Below, in pieces: positions 13,591-22,781 of a stretch of DNA of 64,000 nucleotides. The notes beneath the pieces were generated by a model that saw only the letters and a program-made list of their open reading frames with translations, was not told the origin of the DNA and ran no database searches. Each line of letters begins with the position of its first letter. Position 1 is the stretch's first letter. Location of the stretch: contig NZ_JAVERO010000001.1 in NCBI RefSeq assembly GCF_034007085.1, positions 6,686 to 70,685 of the forward strand, in the 5' to 3' direction. The DNA comes from Castellaniella sp034007085. GTDB taxonomy: Bacteria; Pseudomonadota; Gammaproteobacteria; Burkholderiales; Burkholderiaceae_B. The translations under genes and the position numbers were made by a program.

Positions 13591-14271
13591 ACCGCAGATC
13601 GTGAAGCCTTCGAGTTGCAGCAGTCGGACCTTGCGGGCCAGCCCCCCGCCATAGCCATTCAGGGTGCCATTGCGCGCCAGGATGCGGTGGCAGGGAATGA
13701 TGATGCTGATGGGATTGCGGCCCACGGCCGTACCGACGGCGCGCCCATGGGCCGCGCTCAGGCCCGCTTGTTCGGCCAGTTCGCCATAGGACAGGGTGGT
13801 GCCACAGGGGACTGCCAGCAGGGCCTGCCAGACCCGCCGCTGAAAAGCCGTGCCCTGGGGCGCCAGCCGCACATCGAACACCTGACGTTCACCGCGCCAG
13901 TATTCGTCCAGTTCATGTCCAGCCTGTTGCAGCACTACCAAGGCGGCGACGGGCGTATCGTCCTGCAGCAGGCGCAGGGTCTGCGGGCCAGCCGACTGCC
14001 TGGCACTTGGGGATTCGGTCGTCCGGGTGATTGTGGGGAACAGCGCCCCGTCCTGGCCCGCAGGCCGTCCCCGCACGGCCTTGAGCGTACGCATCGATCG
14101 GCCATCCAGCGTCCCCATGGTGGGGTCGGAGACCACCTGGGCGGCGGCCTGCACCCCAGGCACCCGGGGCAGATCCCGCTGGTCCGTGAAATACAGGCCC
14201 AGCAGGCCGCGGCCGTCCGCGGCCAGCAGGATCGCCCCCAGGGGGGACGCAATCAGGGCATAGGACGGCAT
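13576..14271 (-). CDS. ogt: Methylated-DNA--protein-cysteine methyltransferase with an unusual insertion
   Basis: The 231-residue protein removes alkyl groups from O6-alkylguanine by transfer to its own cysteine. The C-terminal half is standard: GTAFQRRVWQALLAVPCGTTL, then AVGTAVGRNPISIIIPCHR with the acceptor Cys in PCHR, and NGYGGGLARKVRLLQLE. The N-terminus (YALIASPLGAILLAADG, GLYFTDQRD) is also typical. Between them, residues about 47-95 do not match the family as I know it (SDPTMGTLDGRSMRTL and following) and make the protein some 50-60 residues longer than usual. The final codons overlap the shared terminator hairpin with smpB. Confidence 0.88.
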   Translation of the reverse strand: MPSYALIASPLGAILLAADGRGLLGLYFTDQRDLPRVPGVQAAAQVVSDPTMGTLDGRSMRTLKAVRGRPAGQDGALFPTITRTTESPSARQSAGPQTLRLLQDDTPVAALVVLQQAGHELDEYWRGERQVFDVRLAPQGTAFQRRVWQALLAVPCGTTLSYGELAEQAGLSAAHGRAVGTAVGRNPISIIIPCHRILARNGTLNGYGGGLARKVRLLQLEGFTICGPCPD

Positions 14272-14276
14272 GCCCG

Positions 14277-16655
14277 TCAGGCGGCGACCTTCGTGTCGGC
14301 CAGACGCTGCCAGGTATCAACCACCGTGTCCGGATTCAGAGACATGGACAGGATGCCCTCGTCGCGCAGCCATTGAGCCAGGTCGGGATGATCGCTGGGG
14401 CCCTGGCCGCAAATGCCGACGTATTTGCCGGCTTTCAGGCAGGCCTGGATGGCGCGGCGCAGCATGAACAGCACGGCCGGATCGCGCTCGTCGAAGTCGG
14501 CGGCCAGCAGTTCCATGCCTGAATCCCGATCCAGCCCCAGGGTCAGCTGGGTCATGTCGTTCGAGCCGATCGAAAAGCCGTCGAAATATTGCAGGAATTC
14601 CTCGGCCAGGATGGCATTGGTCGGGACTTCGCACATCATGATCAGGCGCAGACCGTTTTCGCCGCGCTTGAGGCCATGGGATGCCAGCAGATCGACCACG
14701 CGCTCGGCCTGGCTGAGCGTGCGCACGAACGGCACCATGATTTCCACATTGGTCAGGCCCATTTCGTCGCGGACCTTTTTCAGGGCCTCGCATTCCATGC
14801 GGAAGCATTCGGCAAAGTCCTCGGAGATGTAGCGCGACGCGCCCCGGAAGCCCAGCATCGGGTTTTCTTCTTCGGGCTCGTAGCGCGAACCGCCCACCAG
14901 CTTGCGGTATTCATTGGACTTGAAATCCGACAGGCGCACGATCACGGGCTTGGGATAGAAAGCCGCGCCGATGGTGGCGACGCCTTCGGCCAGTTTTTCC
15001 ACGAAGAAGGCACGCGGGCTGGCGTAGCCCCGGGCGGCCGATTCCACGGCCTTTTTCAAATCGCCATCGACGTTCGGGTAGTCCAGGATCGCCTTGGGGT
15101 GGACGTTGATGTTGTTGTTGATGATGAATTCCAGGCGCGCCAGGCCGACGCCGCCATTGGGAATCTGCGAAAAATCGAAAGCCAGCTGTGGGTTGCCGAC
15201 ATTCATCATGATTTTCAGGCCGATGTCGGGCATCTGGCCCCAGCGGACTTCTTCGACCTCGGTCTCGATCAGGCCATCGTAGATGCGGCCTTCGTCGCCC
15301 TCGGCGCAAGACACGGTGACCTCGCGGCCATTGGCCAGCACGTCGGTGGCATCGGCGCAGCCGACCACGGCCGGGATGCCCAGTTCGCGCGCGATGATGG
15401 CCGCGTGGCAGGTGCGGCCGCCCCGATTGGTGACGATGGCCGAAGCCAGTTTCATGACTGGTTCCCAGTTGGGGTCGGTCATGTCGGTGACCAGGATGTC
15501 GCCGGGGCGCACCTTGTCCATTTCAGAGGCATCGGCCACGACGCGCACCGTGCCCGAGCCGATCTTCTGGCCGATGGCGCGGCCGGTGACCAGAACCTCG
15601 CCGGTGGCCTTCAGGCGGTAGCGTTCCTGGACGTCGTGGTGGCTCTGCTGGGATTTCACGGTCTCGGGGCGGGCCTGCAGGATGTAGAGCTTGCCATCCA
15701 CCCCATCACGGCCCCATTCGATATCCATCGGGCGCTGGTAGTGTTTTTCGATGATGGTCGCGTAGCGGGCGAGCTCGATGATTTCTTCGTCGGTCAGGGA
15801 ATAGCGGTTGCGCTCGGATGCGGGGACTTCGACCGTACGCACGGCATGGCCGGAGACACGTTGTTCATCGAATTCCATCTTGATCAGCTTGGAGCCGATG
15901 CGCCGGCTGATGACGGGATAGTGGCCGGCTTCCAGTGTGGGTTTGAAGACATAGAATTCGTCGGGATTGACCGCGCCCTGGACCACGGTTTCACCCAGCC
16001 CGTAGGACGAAGTGATGAACACCACATCCTTGAAGCCGGATTCCGTGTCCAGCGTGAACATCACGCCCGCGCTGCCCTTGTCCGAACGCACCATGCGCTG
16101 GATACCGGCCGACAGCGCGACTTCGGCATGCGCGTAGCCTTTGTGCACGCGGTAGGAGATCGCCCGATCGTTGTACAGCGAAGCGAACACGTGGCGGATC
16201 TTGTCCAGCACATCATCGATGCCGACCACGTTCAGGTAGGTTTCCTGCTGACCGGCGAACGAGGCATCGGGCAGGTCCTCGGCCGTGGCCGACGAGCGCA
16301 CGGCAAAGGAGCCCTTGCCATCGGCATCCAGCGCGGCAAAAGCCGTGCGGATGGCCTGCTCGAAATCGGCCGGGAACGGCGTGTCGATCACCCACTGGCG
16401 GATTTCGGCGCCGGCGGCGGCCAGTTCGCGTACGTCATCGGCATTGAGCGCATCCAGGCGCGCGTTGATGCGCGCGTCCAGGCCGGAAGATTTCAGAAAA
16501 TCGCGAAAAGCATCGGCCGTGGTGGCAAAGCCGCCTGGAACACGGACGCCCGCGCCAGCCAGCTGGCTGATCATTTCCCCAAGAGAAGCGTTCTTGCCTC
16601 CTACCGAGTCCACATCCGTCATGCGGAGCTGCTCGAACGATACGACATACGACAT
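14277..16655 (-). CDS. ppsA: Phosphoenolpyruvate synthase
   Basis: The 792-residue enzyme makes phosphoenolpyruvate from pyruvate and ATP, giving AMP and phosphate, for gluconeogenesis. The N-terminal ATP-grasp domain starts LRMTDVDSVGGKNASLGEM. The swivelling phosphohistidine domain has GGRTCHAAIIARELGIPAVVG with the catalytic His near residue 421. The C-terminal TIM barrel carries SIGSNDMTQLTLGLDRDSG and the Cys in GICGQGPSDHPD near residue 748. The ATG at 16655 follows AAGGTG and starts the known N-terminus. The divergent ppsR gene encodes its regulatory kinase/pyrophosphorylase, 178 bp away. Confidence 0.96.
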   Translation of the reverse strand: MSYVVSFEQLRMTDVDSVGGKNASLGEMISQLAGAGVRVPGGFATTADAFRDFLKSSGLDARINARLDALNADDVRELAAAGAEIRQWVIDTPFPADFEQAIRTAFAALDADGKGSFAVRSSATAEDLPDASFAGQQETYLNVVGIDDVLDKIRHVFASLYNDRAISYRVHKGYAHAEVALSAGIQRMVRSDKGSAGVMFTLDTESGFKDVVFITSSYGLGETVVQGAVNPDEFYVFKPTLEAGHYPVISRRIGSKLIKMEFDEQRVSGHAVRTVEVPASERNRYSLTDEEIIELARYATIIEKHYQRPMDIEWGRDGVDGKLYILQARPETVKSQQSHHDVQERYRLKATGEVLVTGRAIGQKIGSGTVRVVADASEMDKVRPGDILVTDMTDPNWEPVMKLASAIVTNRGGRTCHAAIIARELGIPAVVGCADATDVLANGREVTVSCAEGDEGRIYDGLIETEVEEVRWGQMPDIGLKIMMNVGNPQLAFDFSQIPNGGVGLARLEFIINNNINVHPKAILDYPNVDGDLKKAVESAARGYASPRAFFVEKLAEGVATIGAAFYPKPVIVRLSDFKSNEYRKLVGGSRYEPEEENPMLGFRGASRYISEDFAECFRMECEALKKVRDEMGLTNVEIMVPFVRTLSQAERVVDLLASHGLKRGENGLRLIMMCEVPTNAILAEEFLQYFDGFSIGSNDMTQLTLGLDRDSGMELLAADFDERDPAVLFMLRRAIQACLKAGKYVGICGQGPSDHPDLAQWLRDEGILSMSLNPDTVVDTWQRLADTKVAA

Positions 16656-16833
16656 GGTGTCACCTTTGAGATAGAAAAAGCGTGTTTGCCCGGCGTACGC
16701 GGCGCGAAGAACAAATACCTTCGCGTGCGCGGCATGAACGCGTGCGCCCGGCAAACCAGCCTTGCTCCCGGCTCGGGTGACTGGTAATCTTCGCGGATTG
16801 TACCGTTTCTGACGCTTGGTGGTTCAACAATCC

Positions 16834-17667
16834 ATGACTGGCTCTCCTATCGAACGCACGGTGTTCATCGTCTCGGACAGCACCGGAATCACTGCCGAGA
16901 CTTTCAGCCATGCGGTGCTTTCGCAATTCGAGGAAATTGCTTTCCAGTCTGTGCGACTGCCCTTCATCGATTCGGTGGAAAAGGCCGACGCCGCCGCGCG
17001 GCGCATCGCCTTGCAGGCGGACCAGGGCGGCCCGCCCCCGCTGGTGTTCAGCACCCTGGTGGACTCGGAAATCGCCGACCGCATCCGCGCCACACCGTGC
17101 ATTTTCCTGGATCTGTTCGGCTCCTTCGTCCATCACCTGGAAGATGTCCTGGGCGTGACTGCCAGCCGCTCGGTGGGCCGGTCGCATACCAACGGCCTGA
17201 GCAAGGAATACAACGATCGCATCGAGGCCATCAATTTCAGCCTGGCCCACGATGACGGCCAGTATGTCCAGGGGCTGGAACAGGCCGACGTCATCCTGGT
17301 GGGCGTGTCCCGCTGCGGCAAGACCCCCACCAGCCTTTATTTGGCCATGCAATATGCCGTCAAGGCCGCCAATTATCCGCTGATCCCCGAAGACTTCGAC
17401 CGGGGCGCCCTGCCCGCTACCCTGCTGCCCTATCGGCGCAAGCTGTTCGGCCTGTCGATCCAGCCCGAACGGCTGGCCGAAGTCCGCAACGAGCGCCGCC
17501 CGAACAGCACCTACGCTTCGCTGAAGCAATGTCTCCAGGAAGTCGCCGACGCCGAACGCCTGATGCGCATGGAAAACATCCCCTGGCTGTCGACCACGAC
17601 CCGCTCGATCGAGGAGATCTCCACAAAGATTCTCGACGAGGTCGGCCTGAACCGGATGAGTTACTGA
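16834..17667 (+). CDS. ppsR: Phosphoenolpyruvate synthase regulatory protein (kinase/pyrophosphorylase, DUF299)
   Basis: The 277-residue bifunctional enzyme inactivates PEP synthase by ADP-dependent phosphorylation of a threonine and reactivates it by phosphate-dependent dephosphorylation. It has FIVSDSTGITAETF at the N-terminus and the family P-loop GVSRCGKTPTS near residues 156-166. The ATG at 16834 gives the usual length; a TTG or GTG some 15 bp upstream is also in frame, and the ribosome-binding site is weak, so the start is not certain. It is divergent from ppsA, a conserved pairing that fits the shared control of gluconeogenic flux. Confidence 0.93.
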   Translation: MTGSPIERTVFIVSDSTGITAETFSHAVLSQFEEIAFQSVRLPFIDSVEKADAAARRIALQADQGGPPPLVFSTLVDSEIADRIRATPCIFLDLFGSFVHHLEDVLGVTASRSVGRSHTNGLSKEYNDRIEAINFSLAHDDGQYVQGLEQADVILVGVSRCGKTPTSLYLAMQYAVKAANYPLIPEDFDRGALPATLLPYRRKLFGLSIQPERLAEVRNERRPNSTYASLKQCLQEVADAERLMRMENIPWLSTTTRSIEEISTKILDEVGLNRMSY

Positions 17668-17702
17668 TCATTCATCCCCGGGCACGGCCTGGCGCGACTC
17701 TG

Positions 17703-18527
17703 TCACCGCCGGGTTCTGCGGGCCTGCACAGCGACCATCAGCTGCTGGCGCCGCTGTTCGAACAGGCACACGGCGGCGGCAGCCGCCACATTCAGTGACT
17801 CGACCGCAGCCGCCTGCGGGATGTGGATCCGCCAGTCCGCCCGCATCAGCAGTTCATCGGCGACGCCCTGCCCTTCGTTGCCGAACAGCCAGGCGCACGG
17901 CTGCCGAAGATCCTTGGCATACAGGATTTCGGCCTGATCCAGCGTCGTGGCGGCCAATGGGATATCCAACCGTCCGGACAGCGCCTGGAGATCCACGTGT
18001 TCGTGGATTTCCAGGGCAAAATGTGCTCCTTGGCCACTGCGCAGGACCTTGGGCGACCAGGCTGCTGCGCAACCATTGGACAAATAAGCCTGCCGCAGGC
18101 CGGCGGCCGCTGCCGTGCGCAGCAAAGTGCCCAGATTGCCGGGATCCTGGACCCGATCCAGCCACAGACAGCCATTGCGGATCCTTGCCGGCAATTCCGG
18201 AACGGGCGGCTCGACGACGAAAAATACCGCAGGGCCGTGCTCGACCTGCGACAGGACGGCAGCAAGATTGTCCTGCAGAACCACCCGGCGTCCATGCGCA
18301 CAGGCCTGCCAGAGCGGGCCGACCCACCCCAGGGACAGCGCGGATTCCCCGACCACCAGCAAGGGGGGCGGTCCTTTATGTTCGAGCCAGGCGCGGCACA
18401 GATGTTCGCCTTCGAGGATCACACGAGGATCCAGGCGCCCCGGTCGGCCCTGAGCCAGACGCAGCCAAGCGCGGTAATCCGGGTTGTCGCGCGAAGCAAT
18501 ATGACGAACAGGAGCGGCGTGCTTCAT
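17703..18527 (-). CDS. TrmH/SpoU family RNA 2'-O-methyltransferase
   Basis: The 274-residue protein is a SPOUT-fold RNA methyltransferase. The N-terminal part (RVILEGEHLCRAWLEH) is the substrate-binding domain, and the C-terminal knot has the three family motifs: LDRVQDPGNLGTLLRTAAAAG, AWLFGNEGQGV and HIPQAAAVESLNVAAAAAV. The target nucleotide (23S rRNA or tRNA) cannot be read from sequence; an RlmB-like role is one option. Its start overlaps the rnhB stop by 4 bp, so it is the last gene of the lpx-rnhB block, and it converges on ppsR with 35 bp between. Confidence 0.88.
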   Translation of the reverse strand: MKHAAPVRHIASRDNPDYRAWLRLAQGRPGRLDPRVILEGEHLCRAWLEHKGPPPLLVVGESALSLGWVGPLWQACAHGRRVVLQDNLAAVLSQVEHGPAVFFVVEPPVPELPARIRNGCLWLDRVQDPGNLGTLLRTAAAAGLRQAYLSNGCAAAWSPKVLRSGQGAHFALEIHEHVDLQALSGRLDIPLAATTLDQAEILYAKDLRQPCAWLFGNEGQGVADELLMRADWRIHIPQAAAVESLNVAAAAAVCLFEQRRQQLMVAVQARRTRR

Positions 18528-19168
18528 GAGGCATCCTCGCGCCGCGCCGGGGCGTTGCTTGAATCACACCGGCCTTCCAGCGCGCGGCGCACGGGAGCGA
18601 AACCGCGCCGGTGCGCCGGGCACGGGCCGAATTCCACCAATCGTGCCAGATGCAGCGCAGTGCCATAGCCCTTGTGGCGATCAAAAGCATATTCCGGATA
18701 GCGTGCATGCAGTTCCAGGCAGCAAGCATCCCGAGCGGTCTTGGCCAGAATGGAAGCGGCGGAAATAGCGGGTTCCAGGGCGTCGCCGCCAACGACGGCT
18801 CGGGCCGGGCACGACAGCCCCGCCGGCAGGCGGTTGCCATCCACCAGAACCAGCGTCGGCGCGCGGAACAGACCCTGGCAGGCACGCAGCATGGCCAGCA
18901 TCGTTGCCTGCAGAATGTTCAGACGCTCGATTTCCTCGACACTGGCACTGGCAATCGCCCAGGCCAGGGCCTGTCTGCGGATCTGCTCGGCCAGGCGATC
19001 CCTGCGCGCGGGGCTGAGTTTCTTGGAATCGTTCAAGCCCTCGATCGGGTGATCCGGATCCAGGATGACGGCGGCGGCATACACAGGGCCCGCCAGGGGC
19101 CCACGTCCGGCTTCATCCACTCCGGCGATCAGAGCGGAAGATTCTGCGGTGCCGAACAGATCACGCAT
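18524..19168 (-). CDS. rnhB: Ribonuclease HII
   Basis: The 214-residue nuclease cuts the RNA strand of RNA-DNA hybrids and removes single ribonucleotides from DNA. Type II signatures are clear: GVDEAGRGPLAGPVYAAAV with two catalytic acids, LNDSKKLSPARRD, and AASILAKTARD with the third acidic site. The ATG at 19168 overlaps the lpxB stop by 8 bp and starts just before the catalytic core; an upstream extension would run deep into lpxB. The lpxA-lpxB-rnhB order is conserved across proteobacteria. Confidence 0.94.
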   Translation of the reverse strand: MRDLFGTAESSALIAGVDEAGRGPLAGPVYAAAVILDPDHPIEGLNDSKKLSPARRDRLAEQIRRQALAWAIASASVEEIERLNILQATMLAMLRACQGLFRAPTLVLVDGNRLPAGLSCPARAVVGGDALEPAISAASILAKTARDACCLELHARYPEYAFDRHKGYGTALHLARLVEFGPCPAHRRGFAPVRRALEGRCDSSNAPARREDAS

Positions 19169-20384
19169 GCCCACGGCTGGCTTCCAGTATGGCCTGCGCC
19201 GCCAGGCCGGGCGTATCGCGGCTGAGTGTTTCGTGCAGCGCAGTAAAGCGCCGCGTGATGCGCTCGGCCAGGTTCGCATCGGTCAGGGCCGTCCAGGTGT
19301 GTTCGGCCAGGGCTTGTGGCGTAGCGGCTTCTTGCAGCAGTTCTGGCACGACGAACTCGCGCTCCAGGATATTGGGCAGGCCGACCCAGGGCAGGCTGGG
19401 TGCGTCCTGCCCCGATTTCCAGGCCATGATGCGCCGCATCCAGGGCGAAATCACATAGGAAATGACCAGGGGGCGCTTGAACAGCGCGGCCTCCAGGGTG
19501 GCGGTGCCGCTGGCCACCAGCACGGCGTCTGCGGCCTCCATGGCGTGCCAGGCAATCGGCCATGCAGAGGTGTCCAGGCCATCGGTTCGCGCCGCTGCGG
19601 CCCCCTGCCCGGCTTCTGGCAAGGCAGCCATGACTCGGCAGCCCGGCACCGGGTGCTGCGCCAGGATGGCTTCGAACTGGGCGCGGCGGTGCGCATTGAC
19701 GACCGGCACGATGATCTGCAAATCGGGATCCTGGCTGAGCAGAATCTGCGCTGCCTGCAGGAATCGGGGCGCCAGCAGCCGGATCTCGGATTCGCGGCTG
19801 CCCGGCATCAGCGCCAGGATCCGGCCCGCCGGTTCCAGTCCCAGGCGCGCGCGCGCCGCCAGACGGTCCGGCTGCGCGGGAATGAGCTCGGCCAGGGGAT
19901 GGCCTACGTAGGTCACGGGCACGCCCTGTTCGCGGTATAGATCCACCTCGAACGGAAACAGCACCAGCATGTGCGATACGGCACGACGGATCTGGTGAAT
20001 GCGCTCGAAACGCCAGGCCCAGATCGAAGGGCCGACGAAGTGCACCGTCGGAATGCCGGCGGCACGCAGTTTTTCTTCCAGGCGCAGATTGAAATCCGGT
20101 GCATCGACACCGACGAACACGTCCGGACGCCAGGCCAGCGTGCGCCGATGGGTATCGCGCCAGGTGCGGATCAGGCGCGGCGCCTGGCGCAGTGCATCGA
20201 TGTAACCGAATACGGACAGCGCATCCATGGGGTGCCAGGCCTCGAAACCCGCACGCGCCATGGCCGGCCCCCCGATGCCCATGGCACGGACCTCGGGGTC
20301 GCGGGCCCGCAGGCCACCGAGCAGACGCGCCGCCAGCAGGTCGCCGGACGGTTCCCCTGCCACGATGGCGGCGGAAAACGTCAT
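19161..20384 (-). CDS. lpxB: Lipid-A-disaccharide synthase
   Basis: The 407-residue glycosyltransferase joins UDP-2,3-diacylglucosamine and lipid X to form the lipid A disaccharide at the inner membrane. It has the N-terminal VAGEPSGDLLAARL, MGIGGPAM, FVGVDAPDFNLRLE, VGPSIWAWR and the central YVGHPLAEL, all conserved LpxB motifs; ALMPGSRESEI follows near residue 200. The ATG at 20384 overlaps the lpxA stop by 4 bp and matches the known N-terminus. Confidence 0.95.
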   Translation of the reverse strand: MTFSAAIVAGEPSGDLLAARLLGGLRARDPEVRAMGIGGPAMARAGFEAWHPMDALSVFGYIDALRQAPRLIRTWRDTHRRTLAWRPDVFVGVDAPDFNLRLEEKLRAAGIPTVHFVGPSIWAWRFERIHQIRRAVSHMLVLFPFEVDLYREQGVPVTYVGHPLAELIPAQPDRLAARARLGLEPAGRILALMPGSRESEIRLLAPRFLQAAQILLSQDPDLQIIVPVVNAHRRAQFEAILAQHPVPGCRVMAALPEAGQGAAAARTDGLDTSAWPIAWHAMEAADAVLVASGTATLEAALFKRPLVISYVISPWMRRIMAWKSGQDAPSLPWVGLPNILEREFVVPELLQEAATPQALAEHTWTALTDANLAERITRRFTALHETLSRDTPGLAAQAILEASRGHA

Positions 20385-21178
20385 GGCCGGGCGATCCCGC
20401 GGCTGGATGCGCGCAGGAAATCCAGCAGGGTCTGGATGGCGGGGGCTTCGGCCGGATGTTCTGCCTGCAGAACGGCAAGGGCCTCGATTGCCTGTTCCAC
20501 GTTCAGCTGCCGCCGATAGAGGATCTTGTAGGCATCCTTGAGCACCTGGATGTCGGCTGGCGTGAAGCCTCGCCGGCCCAGACCTTCGGCATTGATGCCG
20601 ACCGGACGGAACGAATCGCCCGCGCCGATCACGTAGGGCGGCACATCCTGGCGCACGGAACTGGTGCCGCCAATCATGGCATGCGCACCAATGCGCACGA
20701 ACTGGTGCACCGCCGACAGGCCGCCCAGGATGGCCCAGTCGCCGATGTGAATGTGGCCGGCGAGCTGGACACTGTTGGCAATCACGATGTGACTGCCCAG
20801 CTGACAATCATGGGCGATGTGGACATAGGCCATGATCCAGTTGTCATCGCCCAGCCGCGTGGTGCCCACGTCCTGCACGGTGCCGGTATTCACAGTCACG
20901 AATTCACGAAACGTGTTGCCCGCGCCGATTTCCAGCGCTGTGGGTTCGCCTGCGTATTTCTTGTCCTGGGGAATGCCGCCAATGGAACAATAACGATAGA
21001 AATGATTGTCCGGGCCGATGGAGGTATGCCCGTCGATGGTGCAATACGGCCCGATGCGCGTGCGGGCCCCGACGCGGACATGTTCGCCGACGATGCTGTA
21101 GGGACCCACGACGACGTCCTCGTCCAGCACCGCCCCTGGCGCAACGAGGGCCGTGGGGTGGATCTGCGCCGCGCCCAT
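20381..21178 (-). CDS. lpxA: Acyl-ACP--UDP-N-acetylglucosamine O-acyltransferase
   Basis: The 265-residue enzyme carries out the first step of lipid A synthesis, moving a 3-hydroxyacyl chain from ACP to UDP-GlcNAc. It is a left-handed beta-helix with hexapeptide repeats (IHPTALVAPGAVLDEDVVVG, IGPYCTIDGHTSIG), the catalytic-His region AHDCQLGSHIVIANS, and a C-terminal helical domain. Two ATGs are adjacent; 21178 has a better-spaced GGAGG and overlaps the fabZ stop by one base (TGATG), while 21181 sits only one base from it. Confidence 0.94.
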   Translation of the reverse strand: MGAAQIHPTALVAPGAVLDEDVVVGPYSIVGEHVRVGARTRIGPYCTIDGHTSIGPDNHFYRYCSIGGIPQDKKYAGEPTALEIGAGNTFREFVTVNTGTVQDVGTTRLGDDNWIMAYVHIAHDCQLGSHIVIANSVQLAGHIHIGDWAILGGLSAVHQFVRIGAHAMIGGTSSVRQDVPPYVIGAGDSFRPVGINAEGLGRRGFTPADIQVLKDAYKILYRRQLNVEQAIEALAVLQAEHPAEAPAIQTLLDFLRASSRGIARP

Positions 21179-21630
21179 CATTCCTCCAGGATGCGCACCG
21201 CACACATGATCTTGGCTTCGGCAGCGATCTGATCGTCGACCTTGGCCACGGCGGTGTACTTGCAGATGGAGCGGCTGAGCTTGTCGGCCGAGACTTCCAT
21301 GCGCAACTGGTCGCCGGGCACGACAGGGCGGCGGAAACGCGCGCCATCCACACCGACCAGGTAATAGGCGATCTTGGTGCTGGCCAGGTTCGGCGCGCCG
21401 GCATCCGCAAAGGAAAACAGTGCGGCAGCCTGGGCCAGGGCCTCGATGATGAGCACGCCGGGCATGACCGGATGGTGGGCGAAATGGCCCTGGAAGAAAG
21501 GCTCGTTGTAGGTGACATTCTTGATGGCGACGATGCTCTTGCCCGGGTCCATTTCCAGGACGCGGTCCACGAGCAGCATCGGTTGCCGATGAGGCAAGCG
21601 TTCCATGATGTCTTTGATATCGAGTTCCAT
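21178..21630 (-). CDS. fabZ: 3-hydroxyacyl-[acyl-carrier-protein] dehydratase FabZ
   Basis: The 150-residue hot-dog-fold dehydratase removes water from 3-hydroxyacyl-ACP in fatty acid elongation and so competes with LpxA for 3-hydroxyacyl-ACP. The family motif HFAHHPVMPGVLIIEALAQ holds the active-site His; an active-site Glu is in the ALAQ helix region. The sequence begins DIKDIMERLPHRQPMLLVDRV, typical of FabZ. It overlaps lpxD and lpxA by one base each, so translation of the three is likely coupled. Confidence 0.95.
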   Translation of the reverse strand: MELDIKDIMERLPHRQPMLLVDRVLEMDPGKSIVAIKNVTYNEPFFQGHFAHHPVMPGVLIIEALAQAAALFSFADAGAPNLASTKIAYYLVGVDGARFRRPVVPGDQLRMEVSADKLSRSICKYTAVAKVDDQIAAEAKIMCAVRILEE

Positions 21631-22775
21631 TAGCGTGTGTCCTGCTTGGGGTTCGTCGGCTGGCCGGGCATGCCGGCGGCGCCTTGTCGTTCTACTGCGC
21701 GCAACCGCTTGCGCAATTGCGCAAGCTGGCCGATCACGGCTGCATTATGTTGCCAGGCGCTGTGCTCAGCCACGGGGAATACCCCCGTGTAGCGCCCAGG
21801 CGTGAGAATGTCCGAAGTGACGGCCGTGCCGCCTGAAATATGCACATCGTCGCCCAGCGTCAGGTGCCCGCCGAACATGGCAGCCCCCCCGATCACGCAA
21901 CGTTGGCCCATGGTGGTAGATCCGGCCACGCCCACGCAGGCGGCCATGGCCGTATGGTCTCCGATCCGGCAGTTGTGACCGATCATGATCTGGTTGTCGA
22001 GCTTCACGCCATCACCCAGCACGGTGTCCTCGACCGCACCACGGTCAACTGTGGTGTTGGCGCCGATTTCCACGTCGTCCCCGATGCGCACCCCGCCCAG
22101 CTGGGCAATTTTGGCCCAGGCGCCCGGCGTGCGCGGGTCGGGTGCGAAGCCGAAACCGTCAGCCCCCAGCACGACACCGGAATGCAGAATGGCCCGCGCG
22201 CCCACATGCACGTCATGGTAGAGCGTCACATGGGCATGCAGCAGGCTGTCCGCCCCGATGGAGCTATCTGCCCCGATGACGCAGCCCGGACCGATGCGCA
22301 CGCCCGGACCGATATGCACGCCAGACTCGATCACCGACAGCGGACCAACATGCACGTCGTCGGCCAATACGGCATCTTCGGCTATGACGGCGCTGGGATG
22401 GATCCCCTGGGGCAGGCCCGCCTGGCGATGGCGGTCGAACCACTGGGCCAGCAGCGCGTACATCAGATAAGGCTGGGGGCACAGCACCGCAGCCCAGGAC
22501 GGCGGGCCGTCGCAACGGGATTGGTACGCATCCCAGTCCTGCTGGCGCAGGATGACCGCAGCCGCGCCGCAATCATCCAGTTGGGACTGCAGGCGCGGGT
22601 TGGACAGGAAGCTGATTTCGGATGATCCCGCCGAAGCCAGCGAGCCGATGCCAGCGATCTTCAGCGCACCGGAATCAGGCGTCCCTGTGATGCTGCATCC
22701 CAGCCCGACCGTATCGGCCGCCCGCAACAGCTCGGACAACGCGGGTGCCCGATCGGGCGCAAGCAGCACAGGCAT
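21630..22775 (-). CDS. lpxD: UDP-3-O-(3-hydroxyacyl)glucosamine N-acyltransferase
   Basis: The 381-residue enzyme adds the second hydroxyacyl chain in lipid A synthesis. An N-terminal uridine-binding domain (IGSLASAGSSEISFLSNPR) precedes the hexapeptide beta-helix (IHPSAVIAEDAVLADDVHVG, IGADSSIGADSLLHAHVTLY), with the catalytic His in IMIGHNCRIG. The C-terminal helix ends with a basic segment (LRKRLRAVERQ). It is slightly longer than E. coli LpxD. It starts 6 bp after the skp stop and overlaps fabZ by one base. Confidence 0.94.
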   Translation of the reverse strand: MPVLLAPDRAPALSELLRAADTVGLGCSITGTPDSGALKIAGIGSLASAGSSEISFLSNPRLQSQLDDCGAAAVILRQQDWDAYQSRCDGPPSWAAVLCPQPYLMYALLAQWFDRHRQAGLPQGIHPSAVIAEDAVLADDVHVGPLSVIESGVHIGPGVRIGPGCVIGADSSIGADSLLHAHVTLYHDVHVGARAILHSGVVLGADGFGFAPDPRTPGAWAKIAQLGGVRIGDDVEIGANTTVDRGAVEDTVLGDGVKLDNQIMIGHNCRIGDHTAMAACVGVAGSTTMGQRCVIGGAAMFGGHLTLGDDVHISGGTAVTSDILTPGRYTGVFPVAEHSAWQHNAAVIGQLAQLRKRLRAVERQGAAGMPGQPTNPKQDTR

Positions 22776-22781
22776 TGGAGA

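Noticed and set aside
14589..16787. A 732-codon open frame on the plus strand opposite ppsA
   Set aside because: ppsA is unambiguous. The antisense translation has no recognisable domain and its composition is antisense-like.
16816..16833. TTG or GTG upstream start for ppsR
   Set aside because: The added residues are not family-like; the ATG at 16834 gives the usual length, although the ribosome-binding site is weak for either.
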